A DNA stretch of 64,000 bases from Temnothorax longispinosus (taxonomy: Eukaryota > Arthropoda > Insecta > Hymenoptera > Formicidae). The number at the start of each line of letters is the position of its first letter. The first letter of the stretch is position 1. The position numbers were made by a program, and so were the translations under genes. The notes below the pieces were generated by a model, which did not search any database, had not been told where the DNA came from, and was given only the letters and a program-made list of their open reading frames with translations. The stretch covers positions 1,178,001 through 1,242,000 of the forward strand of contig NC_092358.1 in NCBI RefSeq assembly GCF_030848805.1. The letters are read 5' to 3'. This document shows, one piece after another, positions 49,800 through 62,200 of the stretch.

Positions 49800-51210
49800 G
49801 ACGAACGACACGCCTAATCTCAAGAAATACGTTATTATCTTATCATTGTTATGTGTCCTTTAACGTGAGGCATACTCTCTCGATCAAGAATAAACGATAA
49901 AGAGTTATAAAATGCCTCTGCATAATGCTAGCCAACGAAAAAAAGGAAACTACGAATGCCGTCGCTCGCGCTCGGCGGGAATTAGGTAGACGGTCCGAAA
50001 TGCGACGAACGACACGACTAATCTCAAGAAATATGTTCATCTTATCATCGTTATGTGTCCTTTAACGTGAGGCATGCTCTCTCGAACAAGAATAAACGAT
50101 AAAGAGTTATAAAATGCCTCTGCATAATGCTAGCCAACGAAAAAAAGGAAGCTACGAATGCCGTCGCTCGCGCTCGGCGGGAATTTATATTATAGGTAGA
50201 GGTAGACGGTCCGAAATGCGACGAACGACACGACTATAATCTCAAGAAATATGTTCATCTTATCATCGTTATGTGTCCTTTAACGTGAGGCATGCTCTCT
50301 CGAACAAGAATAAACGATAAAGAGTTATAAAATGCCTCTGCATAATGCTAGCCAACGAAAAAAAGGAAGCTACGAATGCCGTCGCTCGCGCTCGGCGGGA
50401 ATTTATATTATAGGTAGAGGTAGACGGTCCGAAATGCGACGAACGACACGACTATAATCTCAAGAAATATGTTCATCTTATCATCGTTATGTGTCCTTTA
50501 ACGTGAGGCATGCTCTCTCGAACAAGAATAAACGATAAAGAGTTATAAAATGCTTCTGCATAATGCTAGCCAACGAAAAAAAGGAAACTACGAATGCCGT
50601 CGCTTGCGCGCTCGGCGAGAAGGTATATAGACGATCCGAAATGCTACGAACGACACTGGGACATATCTCGAGAAATATATTCATTTTAACATTGTTATGT
50701 ATGCTTTAATGCCAGACTTGCTCTCCCAGATGTAATTAGGCGCTAAAGAGTTTTAAAATGTTGCTGCATAATGCTAGATAACAAGAAAAAGGTTATAGCT
50801 GCAAATGTCGACAGGCGGCGTTGGCTGCAAATAAATCTCGAGAAATATGTTTATTTTAATATTGTTATGTATTCTTTAATGCGAGGCATGCTCTCTCGAA
50901 TGTGATTAGACGACAAACAATTGTAAAATGCTGTTTCATAATGCTAGCCAACGAGAACGAGAGGTAGCTGCGAATGCCGACGGGCGGCATTGGTCGACAA
51001 AGTCGGAGCTCCGAAATATCACACGCGACACCAAATAAATCTTGAGAAATACGTTTATTTTAATATTATTATGTATTCTTTAATGCGAGGCATGCTCTCT
51101 CGAATGTGATTAGACGACAAATAATTGTAAAATGCTGTTTCATAATGCTAGCCAACGAGAAAAAGGTATAGCTGCGAATGCCGACGGGCGGCGTTGGACG
51201 ACAAAGTCGG
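49800..51210 (+). repeat. Seven-copy tandem array, unit about 170-218 bp
   Basis: The landmark gctag(c/a) falls at 49,927, 50,129, 50,347, 50,565, 50,773, 50,943 and 51,147. Each unit runs ctcaagaaata, gttatgtgtcctttaacg, gaggcatgctctctcgaa, aataaacgataaagagtt, then cataatgctagccaacga and a variable GC-rich tail. The first four units are nearly identical with 202-218 bp spacing; the last three are more diverged. Short frames inside the units exist only because the units repeat. I recognise no RNA family. Confidence 0.85.
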
Positions 51211-51211
51211 A

Positions 51212-51390
51212 TCCATAACTTTGATCGCATATAAAGATCCATAACTTTGATCGCATATAAAGCTAAGTCTAATTAACCGAATTTATAAGAATTATATATG
51301 AAATAGGGTAGAAAAGACTGAAAAATATAATAAAATTAGAAATAGATAGATATCTCCAAATTTGCGGAAGTTAATATGTTCAGAGTATTC
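51212..51390. repeat. Partial arm of the foldback family
   Basis: A half copy beginning with a duplicated atccataactttgatcgcat and running through taaagctaagtctaatt, agactgaaaaatataataaa and agatatctccaaatttgcgg. It is inverted relative to the adjacent arm at 51,470-51,600. Confidence 0.75.
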
Positions 51391-51391
51391 T

Positions 51392-51825
51392 AAAATGTCG
51401 AAATATTGCATTAAAATCGCATGTCCGTACGTACATATGTGTATGTGCAGATTTGATGTCCGTGTTTACTCTGACTTCCGCAAATTTGGAGATATCTATC
51501 TATTTCTAATTTTATTATATTTTTCAGTCTTTTCTACCCCTATTTCATATATAATTCTTTTAAATTCGGTTGATTAGACTTTCAATTAGCTTTATATGCG
51601 ATCAAAGTTATGGATCTTTGATCGCGTATAAAGCTGGGTCTAATCAACCAAATCTTAAAAAATTATATATGAAATAGGGGTAGAAAAGACTGAGAAATAT
51701 AATAAAATTAGAAATAGATCGATATCTTCAAATTTGCGGGAGTCAGAGTAAACACAGACATCAAATCTGCACATACACATATATACGTACGGACATGCAA
51801 TTTTAATGCAATGTTTCGACATTTT
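51392..51825. mobile_element. Long foldback (palindromic) element, 434 bp
   Basis: Arms of about 215 bp centred near 51,608. The left arm begins aaaatgtcgaaatattgcat and the right arm ends atgcaatgtttcgacattt. Between them the arms carry gtccgtacgtacatatgtgt, cagatttgatgtccgtgttt and cagtcttttctacccctatt with their complements in mirror order. No coding capacity. Confidence 0.85.
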
Positions 51826-54800
51826 TGCCTTCTCCAGCGTTTCTTCTTCAGACGTTTTTAGCGCTCGACGAGAGAGAGAGCTTTAGAAGACCTTCAGGAA
51901 ATACTTTTCTAATTCCAAAATAGTAAATCATGTTACTATTTTGGAATTCGTTTCCTAACTATTGCATATTCGCCGTATTTTTTTCTAATTGTTATACAAA
52001 TTATTTGAGTTTCGTTATCGCTGTACGGATCATGAGAAAGAGAAGAAAAAAGAATTAGAGTGCAATGTAGCTATACGACTTGCTAAATACTGTTTGTTTT
52101 TCGTTGAGCTTTGTGTGGTCTATTATGCAAACGTGTCTGATATGGAACGCAGTGACTTTTGTTGCAACGAGGAGTGATAATTTTTCTTTTACTTTATTAT
52201 GCTTTATCTCTTAGCTTTTAGTAGCGCTCGAAGGATAGATGTATGTTTCTAGAAGCCTATGTTTGTGTAACGTTTTTCGCGACTGGTTAGCGAAAGATCA
52301 GAATATCTTACGAAGAATCAGTTTGCATTGAATGGAAGTGAAGAGGAATGTCTCTTATTTTTATAGTCGATATTTACGGAGTTTTAGATATATAACGATA
52401 AAGATGTATTTATTTTCTTTTATTGCGACATATTTATTTTTAATAGATAGATCGGTGCTTTTGATCCTTTTACGTTTAGCGTAATGTAGACCGATCATTC
52501 TCTGTATGAGTATTCCTTTATTTATGAGTACTGGAAACTCGATGATCGGAAGTACAATTTTGTATTATATTAATATATATGTATATTTTTCTTACAATTT
52601 ATATTATTCTCTTCGTTTTATTACTCTAATAGCTCGTCTATTTTGTGCAATAATTAAAATGTGATCGGTATATTGAAAAAAATTTCGAATATACATCGAG
52701 GAGACGACCGTTTTTCTACAAACAGCAAAAATCTCCTCATTATGTTTTACATTGGCCTAATCTGCAAAGTAGATAGATTGTAGTAGAATCGCCATGACGG
52801 TGCATTCGGATTGTAAAAGAGACTTGGAAAGAGATGTCGATAATGTTTAAGATTTAAATCGTTCTCGACCTCACTCTATAAACGTGTTACGGTTTAACGC
52901 GGATTATCTACGATAATTAACGTGAATTATCACCAATCATTGTCTAGTGTAAAAGTACCACAAAGTATCACATGACTTTCCTCATGACTTTACTTTGTAA
53001 TGTCCCAAGATAATTCAATGTAGGTATCTTAAGACTGCGAATAATAGATAAACTAAAGTCCAGATGAGATAAATTTTATTTATGTGACAATAAATACTAA
53101 AACTTCGGCATCAGGAGTATTGTGTGTGTGTGATTTTTAATAATTTTTTAATTTTTATTTTATTTGTTTAAAAAGTTTGACATAAAATTTAATTTATAAT
53201 AATAAATGAAATAGATATTTATTGTTTTAAATAACAATATTATATTATACAATGAATTGTATTAAATAAAAATTATATTAATATTACTATAATATATTAT
53301 AATGTTATATTTCTTTGATGATGAAAGTAAATAAGGAATTAATTTTTTTCTAGAATTTAATTGTTTTTCGCGCGATAATTATGAAATGGACAAATGAAGA
53401 TATGAAGAAGTTCAATATTGAAGCCATTCGCTAATTCCGACAATTAGGAATCTAATTGTCACAATCTATGAAATAAATTTGTACTAATCTTTTTTAATCC
53501 ATCTGATTTTTGCGAGGAAGACTAATTTACTTCCAATTTCGGTCAATTTATTGCTAGACTTTTCAAAATATATAGGTACATTGATTAATAGAAGGTAGGT
53601 TCTTATATTTAGGAATTCTTGCCATAGGTCGACTTTCTATATGACTTTTTACGGCATTAATCGATGCGCGAATATTGAAGATGTATACGTAGTCTTAATC
53701 TTGAAATGTATTTAATTAAAGTAGTCAAATATACATGGTATATGATGCTTTAAAATTCTAATTAAGTGTACAATGGCAATATATTATAGTTTGAAAGTAT
53801 TCATTATTCAATAATAATGGTATAGAAAATCACACGATAAGACTAGCCGCATATATAAAATTTTATTTATTTTATGAAAAATTGTATTTACACGTCATAT
53901 TATGTATATAAATTTTCTATATGGACACACACGTGCCGATACTTTAATTGTTGTTATCTTGGTTTGAGCAGAGCTTTAAAAATCTCGATAACGAAATTTT
54001 AATTATTCAATTGAATCGAAGATTGTTATAACTATATGTTGCTCCTATAATATTTGTATTATATGTAAGATATTTCTTTTATCTTTTGAATGATATATTG
54101 CATTCAAATGTTGTTAATAAGCGCGTGATACACGATATCTCAGAATTCTTAATTTTACTTTTAGTAATCAATTCTTGGATCAACCAGGAATCTCGAATTA
54201 AAATACTGAACCATTTAATATAATTCGCGAGTTGTGAAAAAACGTTATTTATTATTTACTTAAAATGGACAAGTAAAGTTTTTCGTTTCAAAATATTAAT
54301 TGCAAGTTTAATTATTTTACTATGTTTAAAATAAAATATTAGAAAGTTACTATAAATATATAAAGAGCAAATTAATTCGAGATTTATCAAAGAATTGAGC
54401 AAAAACTAAAGTTAAGATTTGTTTGATATTCTATTTAATATTAAATCTATGTTTAGCACAAGTTAGGTTATCAACGTCTATTATTACGAATTACGCGTCG
54501 ATTTGATTGATCGCCGCGATCAATTATTTCTCTTTATTTAGATGATGATATGCACATGATAAATTACACGTTTGATCGCATTAAGAAATAGCACATAATA
54601 AAACTGAAAAACTGAAACGGGATCATACTATATTACAAGACTTATAAAGTTTTTGAATAATTAATCTGCGATCCAACTCTCAGCGATTTACACTTATACA
54701 ATATACATATATATGTACACAAATTCGTCAAACATACGTCGAAATTGTATTACGAATTGATTTCTGTAAGAAATGTTATACAAAACTCACCGTCATTGTT

Positions 54801-57253
54801 TTTTTTTTTTTTTTTTTTTTATCACGCAAAGTGCCACATTTGGCAGCTTCGCTGATAAATGCTGTATAGTAGAAATAAATTATTGAGTTATGAATCACGC
54901 ATCATGTTGTGTCCTTGATTTACATTCACACCACCGAAAAAGACATTCCCGCCGCGGCGACTGCGATCGTGGGATAAGCCGCGCATCATCTTTCAAGTCA
55001 GAAAGCGAGCACCTTTCACGGCCGGCTACTCGTGATTAATGTTTAAGCGAGTCATTTAGTCGATTTAATCTCTACAGCTATTCATCGCTGTGGTAGAGTT
55101 TCTGTACACGTGAGTTTCAGCATGGCTATACAAAGTGTCCTAGACTTATTGACCAGTCTTTCAATCGCGCTGTTCTGACAATAAATTACTTCTATAAGTT
55201 GAACAAAAAACAGTGATTATCTTCAAAGTTGTTGGATATAAAAATGTTAAATGTTATAAACTAAGAGATTATAACAAATTAGATATGTAAAAAGAAGAAT
55301 TGCACATTTGCAGTAAATTTCAGCGATTAAAGTATAAAAAGAAAATTAAGTACTTTATTTCGTTAATTTTATTTCGGTTTTTTTTTCTTTTAACAGAAAA
55401 GTTCACGGTTTTATCACAGCAATTAATATTTAATGCTAAACATTAAATAATTATAAGTAAAATAGGAAAAATTTAAGAAACAATCAGCTTTGAGACTTTT
55501 GAGGAAAGAAAGGAATGTGAGTTGCATCAAATAGATATGGATCATCAAATGTTCGTCTTATATATCGCGTATATATATTTATATATGTGTCAACATGCCT
55601 GCTATTATTATCTACACGCATGGAATGTACGGAATCTCTTGGAAATATAAAGTTCAAACAAACAGCTGTGAAAGTTCCTGTACCTAATTAATTGATGCAG
55701 GCATCACAATTATAAATATTCCATTTTTTCTTGTAACACTTAAATTTTGGTATGTATATATTAAAATAAATATTGAAAATATAGGTAGATAGGGGTAGAG
55801 AGAACAGAGGGAGAAAGAGAGATATCTTGGCAACTTTTGCATGCAATAAATCAAAGTTACTTTAATTTTAACTGACTACGGAGTAACTGTAAGTATACGA
55901 ATTTGGCAATAATAGATAATACCAGTAGTATTTTGCAATAGACGTATATGTATTGTATTAAAATGTTGTTTATGTAAAACGCATTTTAAATTCCGCTATC
56001 GCAGATTGCTTACGATAAGTTACTTTTGTATTTCTATTTCGCGGCATTATAATTTTGTTGAGCTATTCCAGGTAATAATCTTATTGTTTAAGACGCATTA
56101 TATACATATACATGCTTTTATATTATTCACATAATATACTTATTTTTCCACATAAAAAATAGAAATATAATCCCATTTTATCCCATTTTACTCATTTAAT
56201 TATTAATTTCATATTTCACGTATATATTTCTTAATCAAATAAATATAAATAATAAGTTTATAACATTTTTTAAAAAAATTGTATAGTAATCGTTATAATT
56301 GTTACTGTATAAACGCATTATATTTTGCACTAATAATAATTCATCATTAAATGTATACGATACGTTAATTCTATATATACATTTCTCACACATTTTATGA
56401 TACTACTGTATAATTTTTAAAATTTTATTTTCATAATTTAATGTGTTTCATATAAAAAAAATTTTTTCTATCAATTCTGATCTGACCAATTATTTTTATT
56501 AATTGCAGGACGAAACAAGCCCGCTGCAAATGAGAATGCAAACGTATGGCGGAGTTAATAGAAATACGGAAGATCTCACACGCAGACGCGATTCTAATTA
56601 AAATTTCACATAAATGATCCATTCAATATAATGACTTTATATATATGGTTTGATTACATCTTTTAGATATCGAACTTTTCTTTATGTAATTAATACTAAG
56701 ACAAGGATCTCTCTATATAAGAAAACAAGTAACTATTGAGTGTACTTAAAAGACCCTCTTCGATATATATTTAGGTACATTTATCTTACCTCATATACCT
56801 ATACAATATACATATATTATGTAGGGTTTTCTATTATAAATCTGTTTTATATATTTAAAACTAAGCTTTATGAAAGTAAATGCAGTTAGTAGTTATTATA
56901 TTTATCTTTTTACAAGATGCAGAAATAATCGCAGTGATATATATATTATATGTACAAATCTAGAAAGGGATATGTTTATAACTAATACACAGCAATATAC
57001 ATATTTTTAGCTTCTAAATATATATAATAAAAACTTTAAAACCCTGACGTACTTCAAATGTATTTTATGTCTAATAATTTATTATCCTGTAATTATATAA
57101 TAGATTCTGTCTTTAATTTTGGAACATCATTGATGAGGGGCCGATAATTGGTTGAGAATCAGTTTAATATTTATATCTTACATGTATCGATAAATATTAA
57201 CTTATTTTATATATTTATATTATTAGCCCTCCTCTTCCTCTCTCACTTTTTCT
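51826..57253. other. AT-rich gene desert
   Basis: Strongly AT-rich with many TATA/ATAT stretches and a long poly-T at about 54,800-54,820. I found no conserved protein, splice-flanked exon, tRNA or tandem array. A long non-coding transcript cannot be excluded. Confidence 0.5.
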
Positions 57254-57341
57254 TTTTCCGACACTACCGATAAAACATCATTTTGGTGCGCGTCCGTGCC
57301 AGTTTGCAAATGTAGAATGATTTATCGGCAGTGTCGGAAAA
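57254..57341. repeat. Imperfect hairpin
   Basis: ttttccgacactaccgataa and aatgatttatcggcagtgtc pair as a stem with one or two mismatches around a loop of about 35 bases. It could be a MITE tip pair or a structured RNA. Confidence 0.6.
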
Positions 57342-57361
57342 TGAACGTGGCTACGTAATAC

Positions 57362-57420
57362 CAGAGAGAAACCTGAGAGAGGCCATCCCGGCCTTTTTCG
57401 TGTGTTGCTGTGTTGCATTC
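57362..57420. repeat. Dispersed about 60 bp element, copy 2
   Basis: Matches 45,682-45,742: gagagaaacctgagagagg, ccatcccggcctttt and gttgctgtgttg in the same order and orientation. Confidence 0.6.
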
Positions 57421-57768
57421 AGCACAACAGCGGAGTTATTCTGCAACGTCGCTACGATGATTCTGTAACAAAGAAATGTAGAATCCGAATTAAAGCAGGG
57501 TGCAAGACAGAGAGACAGTCAATATTTCAAAAAATGATTACTATATAAACACTAAATTTTATATAATTGTTTATTAAGCAAATTTAATGAAATAATTTTG
57601 TAATTTCTTAAGAATACTCTATCCATTGAACATAAGCTTCTATAGAATTTCTAAAATAAAACTATTTTTCTTTAACTTTTATTTTCTGAATAACTATCCG
57701 GTTAAAAAGTAAATGACCCATCAGTATAAGATATAATATGTGTATATGTATAAATAAATTATATTTAC
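57421..57768. other. Spacer
   Basis: AT-rich sequence with no recognisable feature. Confidence 0.4.
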
Positions 57769-57888
57769 CGCATGTTGCTCCGCCGGCGCCTGATGCCTCC
57801 TCCTAAGCCTCCACCTCCTCTCAGGCTGCTCGGGATGTCAGTTACTGTTTCCTCGATGCGAAGATACTCCTTCCCGCGTAGATATTTT
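57769..57888 (-). other. Exon-like module copy 1 (DIPSSLRGGGGLGGG)
   Basis: A minus-strand block bounded by an acceptor (tatgttacag) and a donor (GTAAAT), 120 bases. One frame is open and reads ...TDIPSSLRGGGGLGGGIRRRRSNM. Its entry phase (one leading base) does not match the exit phase of copy 2. It may be a coding exon of an unknown gene, an exon of a non-coding RNA, or a decayed duplicate. Confidence 0.4.
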
Positions 57889-58146
57889 CTGTAACATAAA
57901 AATAATCGAATCGACTAAATACGTGTCACGCGCATCGAACATCTTATTCGTTATTCCGATTAATGTTTCCCTAAATTACTTCTTCGAAAAAAGTCTCTAC
58001 GTTAGAATCAACTTGAATCAAATTTTTCAATTTATTTCTTTTTACTAATTTATATTTCGAAACACGGTTTAATGTAACAACTAAATAAAAACAAACGAAA
58101 AAAAGATTCTATAATATCTTTAGAAAAAATAAAAAATAACACTTAC

Positions 58147-58270
58147 CAGAAGTGTTAAGTACGCCGATGCCCGATGCCTCTCCTAGGCCTCCACCTCCTC
58201 TCAGGCTGCTCGAGATGTCCATCGTGTTCCCTCGATGCGAAGCTGATGGTCCTTCCAGCGTGGATATTTT
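58147..58270 (-). other. Exon-like module copy 2 (DISSSLRGGGGLGEASG)
   Basis: 124 bases between an acceptor tatgttacag and a donor GTAAGT. The open frame starts in phase 0 and reads KISTLEGPSASHRG, then DISSSLRGGGGLGEASG. The flanking intron sequence is also shared with copy 1 (cgcgcatcgaacatcttatt on the + strand), showing the whole block was tandemly duplicated. Confidence 0.4.
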
Positions 58271-58529
58271 CTGTAACATAAAAATAATCGAATCGATTAA
58301 ATAATTGTCACGCGCATCGAACATCTTATTCATTATTCAGATTAATGTTTTCTTAAATTACTTCTCCAAAAAAGTTCTCTACGTTAGAATCAACTTGAAT
58401 CAAATTTTTCAAATTATTTCTTTTCACTAATTTATATTTCGAAACACGGTATAATGTAGCAACTAAATAAGGATAAACGAAAAAAGGAATTCTATAATAT
58501 TTTTAGAAAAAATAAAAAGTAACACTTAC

Positions 58530-58654
58530 CAGAAGTGTTGGTACGTTGATGCCCGATGCCTATCCTAGGCCTCCTCCTCCTCTCAGGCTGCTCGGAATGT
58601 CAGCTACGCAGGATTCCCTCGCTGCTCCGATGTCACGTTCAGCGTCGTTATTTT
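58530..58654 (-). other. Exon-like module copy 3, frame ends at TAG
   Basis: 125 bases between acceptor gaatatttcag and donor GTAAGT. The frame reads ENNDAERDIGAARESC, then ADIPSSLRGGGGLG, then a TAG where copy 2 has GAG. The frame is in phase with the donor of a fourth partial module at 58,775 (KES-G joined to E). Either the real protein ends here or this copy is mutated. Confidence 0.4.
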
Positions 58655-58774
58655 CTGAAATATTCAAATAAACGATTCGATTAAGTAAAGACAGAAGAGA
58701 TAGAAAATTTTTGGACATAAGTAACATAGTAACATAAATAAGTAACATAGTACGTAAAAATCAATTACACTCAC

Positions 58775-58835
58775 CACTTTCTTTCAGGCTGCTCTGGCCG
58801 CAAAATCCACCTCCACCTTCGGGTCAAATAGGAGT
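58775..58835 (-). other. Partial module copy 4 (GGGGFCGQSSLKES)
   Basis: A diverged copy of the same motif in permuted order, ending at donor GTGAGT. It has an in-frame TGA shortly upstream, so coding would need an acceptor such as the AG just after that stop. Confidence 0.3.
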
Positions 58836-58880
58836 CTCGAGCCACATTGAGACTCGTGGCAATGCAGTGTGACTTCATCC

Positions 58881-58982
58881 ATTAAGCAAAAAAAATCAAG
58901 AAGCCATTTCGGCTATATTGCATTAATTTTACGACGTTGTTGCAATATAGTCGAAATGTTTCTTGACCTTTCTCGCTTAATA
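58881..58982. repeat. Hairpin-forming inverted repeat
   Basis: tcaagaagccatttcggcta and tatattgca on the left pair with tgcaatatagtcgaaatgtt and tcttga on the right, around a loop of about 18 bases. attaagc and gcttaat extend the pairing outward. It could be a microRNA-like precursor or a small MITE. Confidence 0.6.
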
Positions 58983-59227
58983 GAAATGTAATTGCTGAAA
59001 GGAATTAAAAATTGTTCTCTACTTTTTTTTTTTTTTTTAACGTGGTGGAAATCTTCGAAAGACACCCTCGCCCTGTGGTAGGGAGGGGGAGTGTCGGATT
59101 CTACGCGCACGCGTACCACCGTTACGAGGGGCGCTTCAGAGGACCGAAATCCCCTGAGCCTCCCTCAGCGTGGCATCGCGCGCCCATAGCCTACCGACTA
59201 AAACCACCACGAGCAACCCTGACCTAA
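58983..59227. other. Junction between AT-rich DNA and satellite
   Basis: A poly-T run (59,021-59,038) followed by about 190 bp of GC-rich unique sequence leading into the satellite. It may be a fragment of a retroelement or older satellite flank; I recognise no protein in it. Confidence 0.4.
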
Positions 59228-62200
59228 CTTTCTAAGGGTGGTGGGTGTCGATCCGCAGACACACGCACCCCGCGCGACGCGACGACCTAATCGCCTAAAC
59301 ACTCTCAGGGTGGTGGATGTCGATCCGCAGACACACTCACCCCGCGCGACACGACGACCTAATCGCCTAAACACTCTCAGGGTGGTGGATGTCGATCCGC
59401 AGACACACGCACCCCGCGCGACGCGACGACCTAATCGCCTAAACACTCTCAGGGTGGTGGATGTCGATCCGCAGACACACTCACCCCGCGCGACGCGACG
59501 ACCTAATCGCCTAAACACTCTCAGGGTGGTGGATGTCGATCCGCAGACACACGCACCCCGCGCGACGCGACGACCTAATCGCCTAAACACTCTCAGGGTG
59601 GTGGATGTCGATCCGCAGACACACGCACCCCGCGCGACGACCTAATCGCCTAAACACTCTCAGGGTGGTGGATGTCGATCCGCAGACACACGCACCCCGC
59701 GCGACGCGACGACCTAATCGCCTAAACACTCTCAGGGTGGTGGATGTCGATCCGCAGACACACTCACCCCGCGCGACGCGACGACCTAATCGCCTAAACA
59801 CTCTCAGGGTGGTGGATGTCGATCCGCAGACACACGCACCCCGCGCGACGCGACGACCTAATCGCCTAAACACTCTCAGGGTGGTGGATGTCGATCCGCA
59901 GACACACTCACCCCGCGCGACGCGACGACCTAATCGCCTAAACACTCTCAGGGTGGTGGATGTCGATCCGCAGACACACGCACCCCGCGCGACGCGACGA
60001 CCTAATCGCCTAAACACTCTCAGGGTGGTGGATGTCGATCCGCAGACACACGCACCCCGCGCGACGACCTAATCGCCTAAACACTCTCAGGGTGGTGGAT
60101 GTCGATCCGCAGACACACTCACCCCGCGCGACGCGACGACCTAATCGCCTAAACACTCTCAGGGTGGTGGATGTCGATCCGCAGACACACTCACCCCGCG
60201 CGACGCGACGACCTAATCGCCTAAACACTCTCAGGGTGGTGGATGTCGATCCGCAGACACACGCACCCCGCGCGACGCGACGACCTAATCGCCTAAACAC
60301 TCTCAGGGTGGTGGATGTCGATCCGCAGACACACTCACCCCGCGCGACGCGACGACCTAATCGCCTAAACACTCTCAGGGTGGTGGATGTCGATCCGCAG
60401 ACACACGCACCCCGCGCGACGCGACGACCTAATCGCCTAAACACTCTCAGGGTGGTGGATGTCGTTCCGCAGCCACACGCACCCCCCCCGACGCGACGAC
60501 CTAATCGCCTAAACACTCTCAGGGTGGTGGATGTCGATCCGCAGACACACTCACCCCGCGCGACGCGACGACCTAATCGCCTAAACACTCTCAGGGTGGT
60601 GGATGTCGATCCGCAGACACACTCACCCCGCGCGACGCGACGACCTAATCGCCTAAACACTCTCAGGGTGGTGGATGTCGATCCGCAGACACACGCACCC
60701 CGCGCGACGCGACGACCTAATCGCCTAAACACTCTCAGGGTGGTGGATGTCGATCCGCAGACACACTCACCCCGCGCGACGCGACGACCTAATCGCCTAA
60801 ACACTCTCAGGGTGGTGGATGTCGATCCGCAGACACACGCACCCCGCGCGACGCGACGACCTAATCGCCTAAACACTCTCAGGGTGGTGGATGTCGATCC
60901 GCAGACACACGCACCCCGCGCGCGACGACCTAATCGCCTAAACACTCTCAGGGTGGTGGATGTCGATCCGCAGACACACTCACCCCGCGCGACGCGACGA
61001 CCTAATCGCCTAAACACTCTCAGGGTGGTGGATGTCGATCCGCAGACACACGCACCCCGCGCGCGACGACCTAATCGCCTAAACACTCTCAGGGTGGTGG
61101 ATGTCGATCCGCAGACACACTCACCCCGCGCGACGCGACGACCTAATCGCCTAAACACTCTCAGGGTGGTGGATGTCGATCCGCAGACACACGCACCCCG
61201 CGCGACGCGACGACCTAATCGCCTAAACACTCTCAGGGTGGTGGATGTCGATCCGCAGACACACGCACCCCGCGCGACGCGACGACCTAATCGCCTAAAC
61301 ACTCTCAGGGTGGTGGATGTCGATCCGCAGACACACTCACCCCGCGCGACGCGACGACCTAATCGCCTAAACACTCTCAGGGTGGTGGATGTCGATCCGC
61401 AGACACACGCACCCCGCGCGACGCGACGACCTAATCGCCTAAACACTCTCAGGGTGGTGGATGTCGATCCGCAGACACACGCACCCCGCGCGACGCGACG
61501 ACCTAATCGCCTAAACACTCTCAGGGTGGTGGATGTCGATCCGCAGACACACTCACCCCGCGCGACGCGACGACCTAATCGCCTAAACACTCTCAGGGTG
61601 GTGGATGTCGATCCGCAGACACACGCACCCCGCGCGACGCGACGACCTAATCGCCTAAACACTCTCAGGGTGGTGGATGTCGATCCGCAGACACACGCAC
61701 CCCGCGCGACGCGACGACCTAATCGCCTAAACACTCTCAGGGTGGTGGATGTCGATCCGCAGACACACTCACCCCGCGCGACGCGACGACCTAATCGCCT
61801 AAACACTCTCAGGGTGGTGGATGTCGATCCGCAGACACACGCACCCCGCGCGACGCGACGACCTAATCGCCTAAACACTCTCAGGGTGGTGGATGTCGAT
61901 CCGCAGACACACGCACCCCGCGCGACGCGACGACCTAATCGCCTAAACACTCTCAGGGTGGTGGATGTCGATCCGCAGACACACTCACCCCGCGCGACGC
62001 GACGACCTAATCGCCTAAACACTCTCAGGGTGGTGGATGTCGATCCGCAGACACACGCACCCCGCGCGACGCGACGACCTAATCGCCTAAACACTCTCAG
62101 GGTGGTGGATGTCGATCCGCAGACACACTCACCCCGCGCGACGCGACGACCTAATCGCCTAAACACTCTCAGGGTGGTGGATGTCGATCCGCAGACACAC

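Noticed and set aside
49849..50684. Two similar minus-strand frames of about 63-65 codons (MNIFLEI...LTLKDT)
   Set aside because: They are the same part of two near-identical tandem-array units; the frame is broken in the other units.
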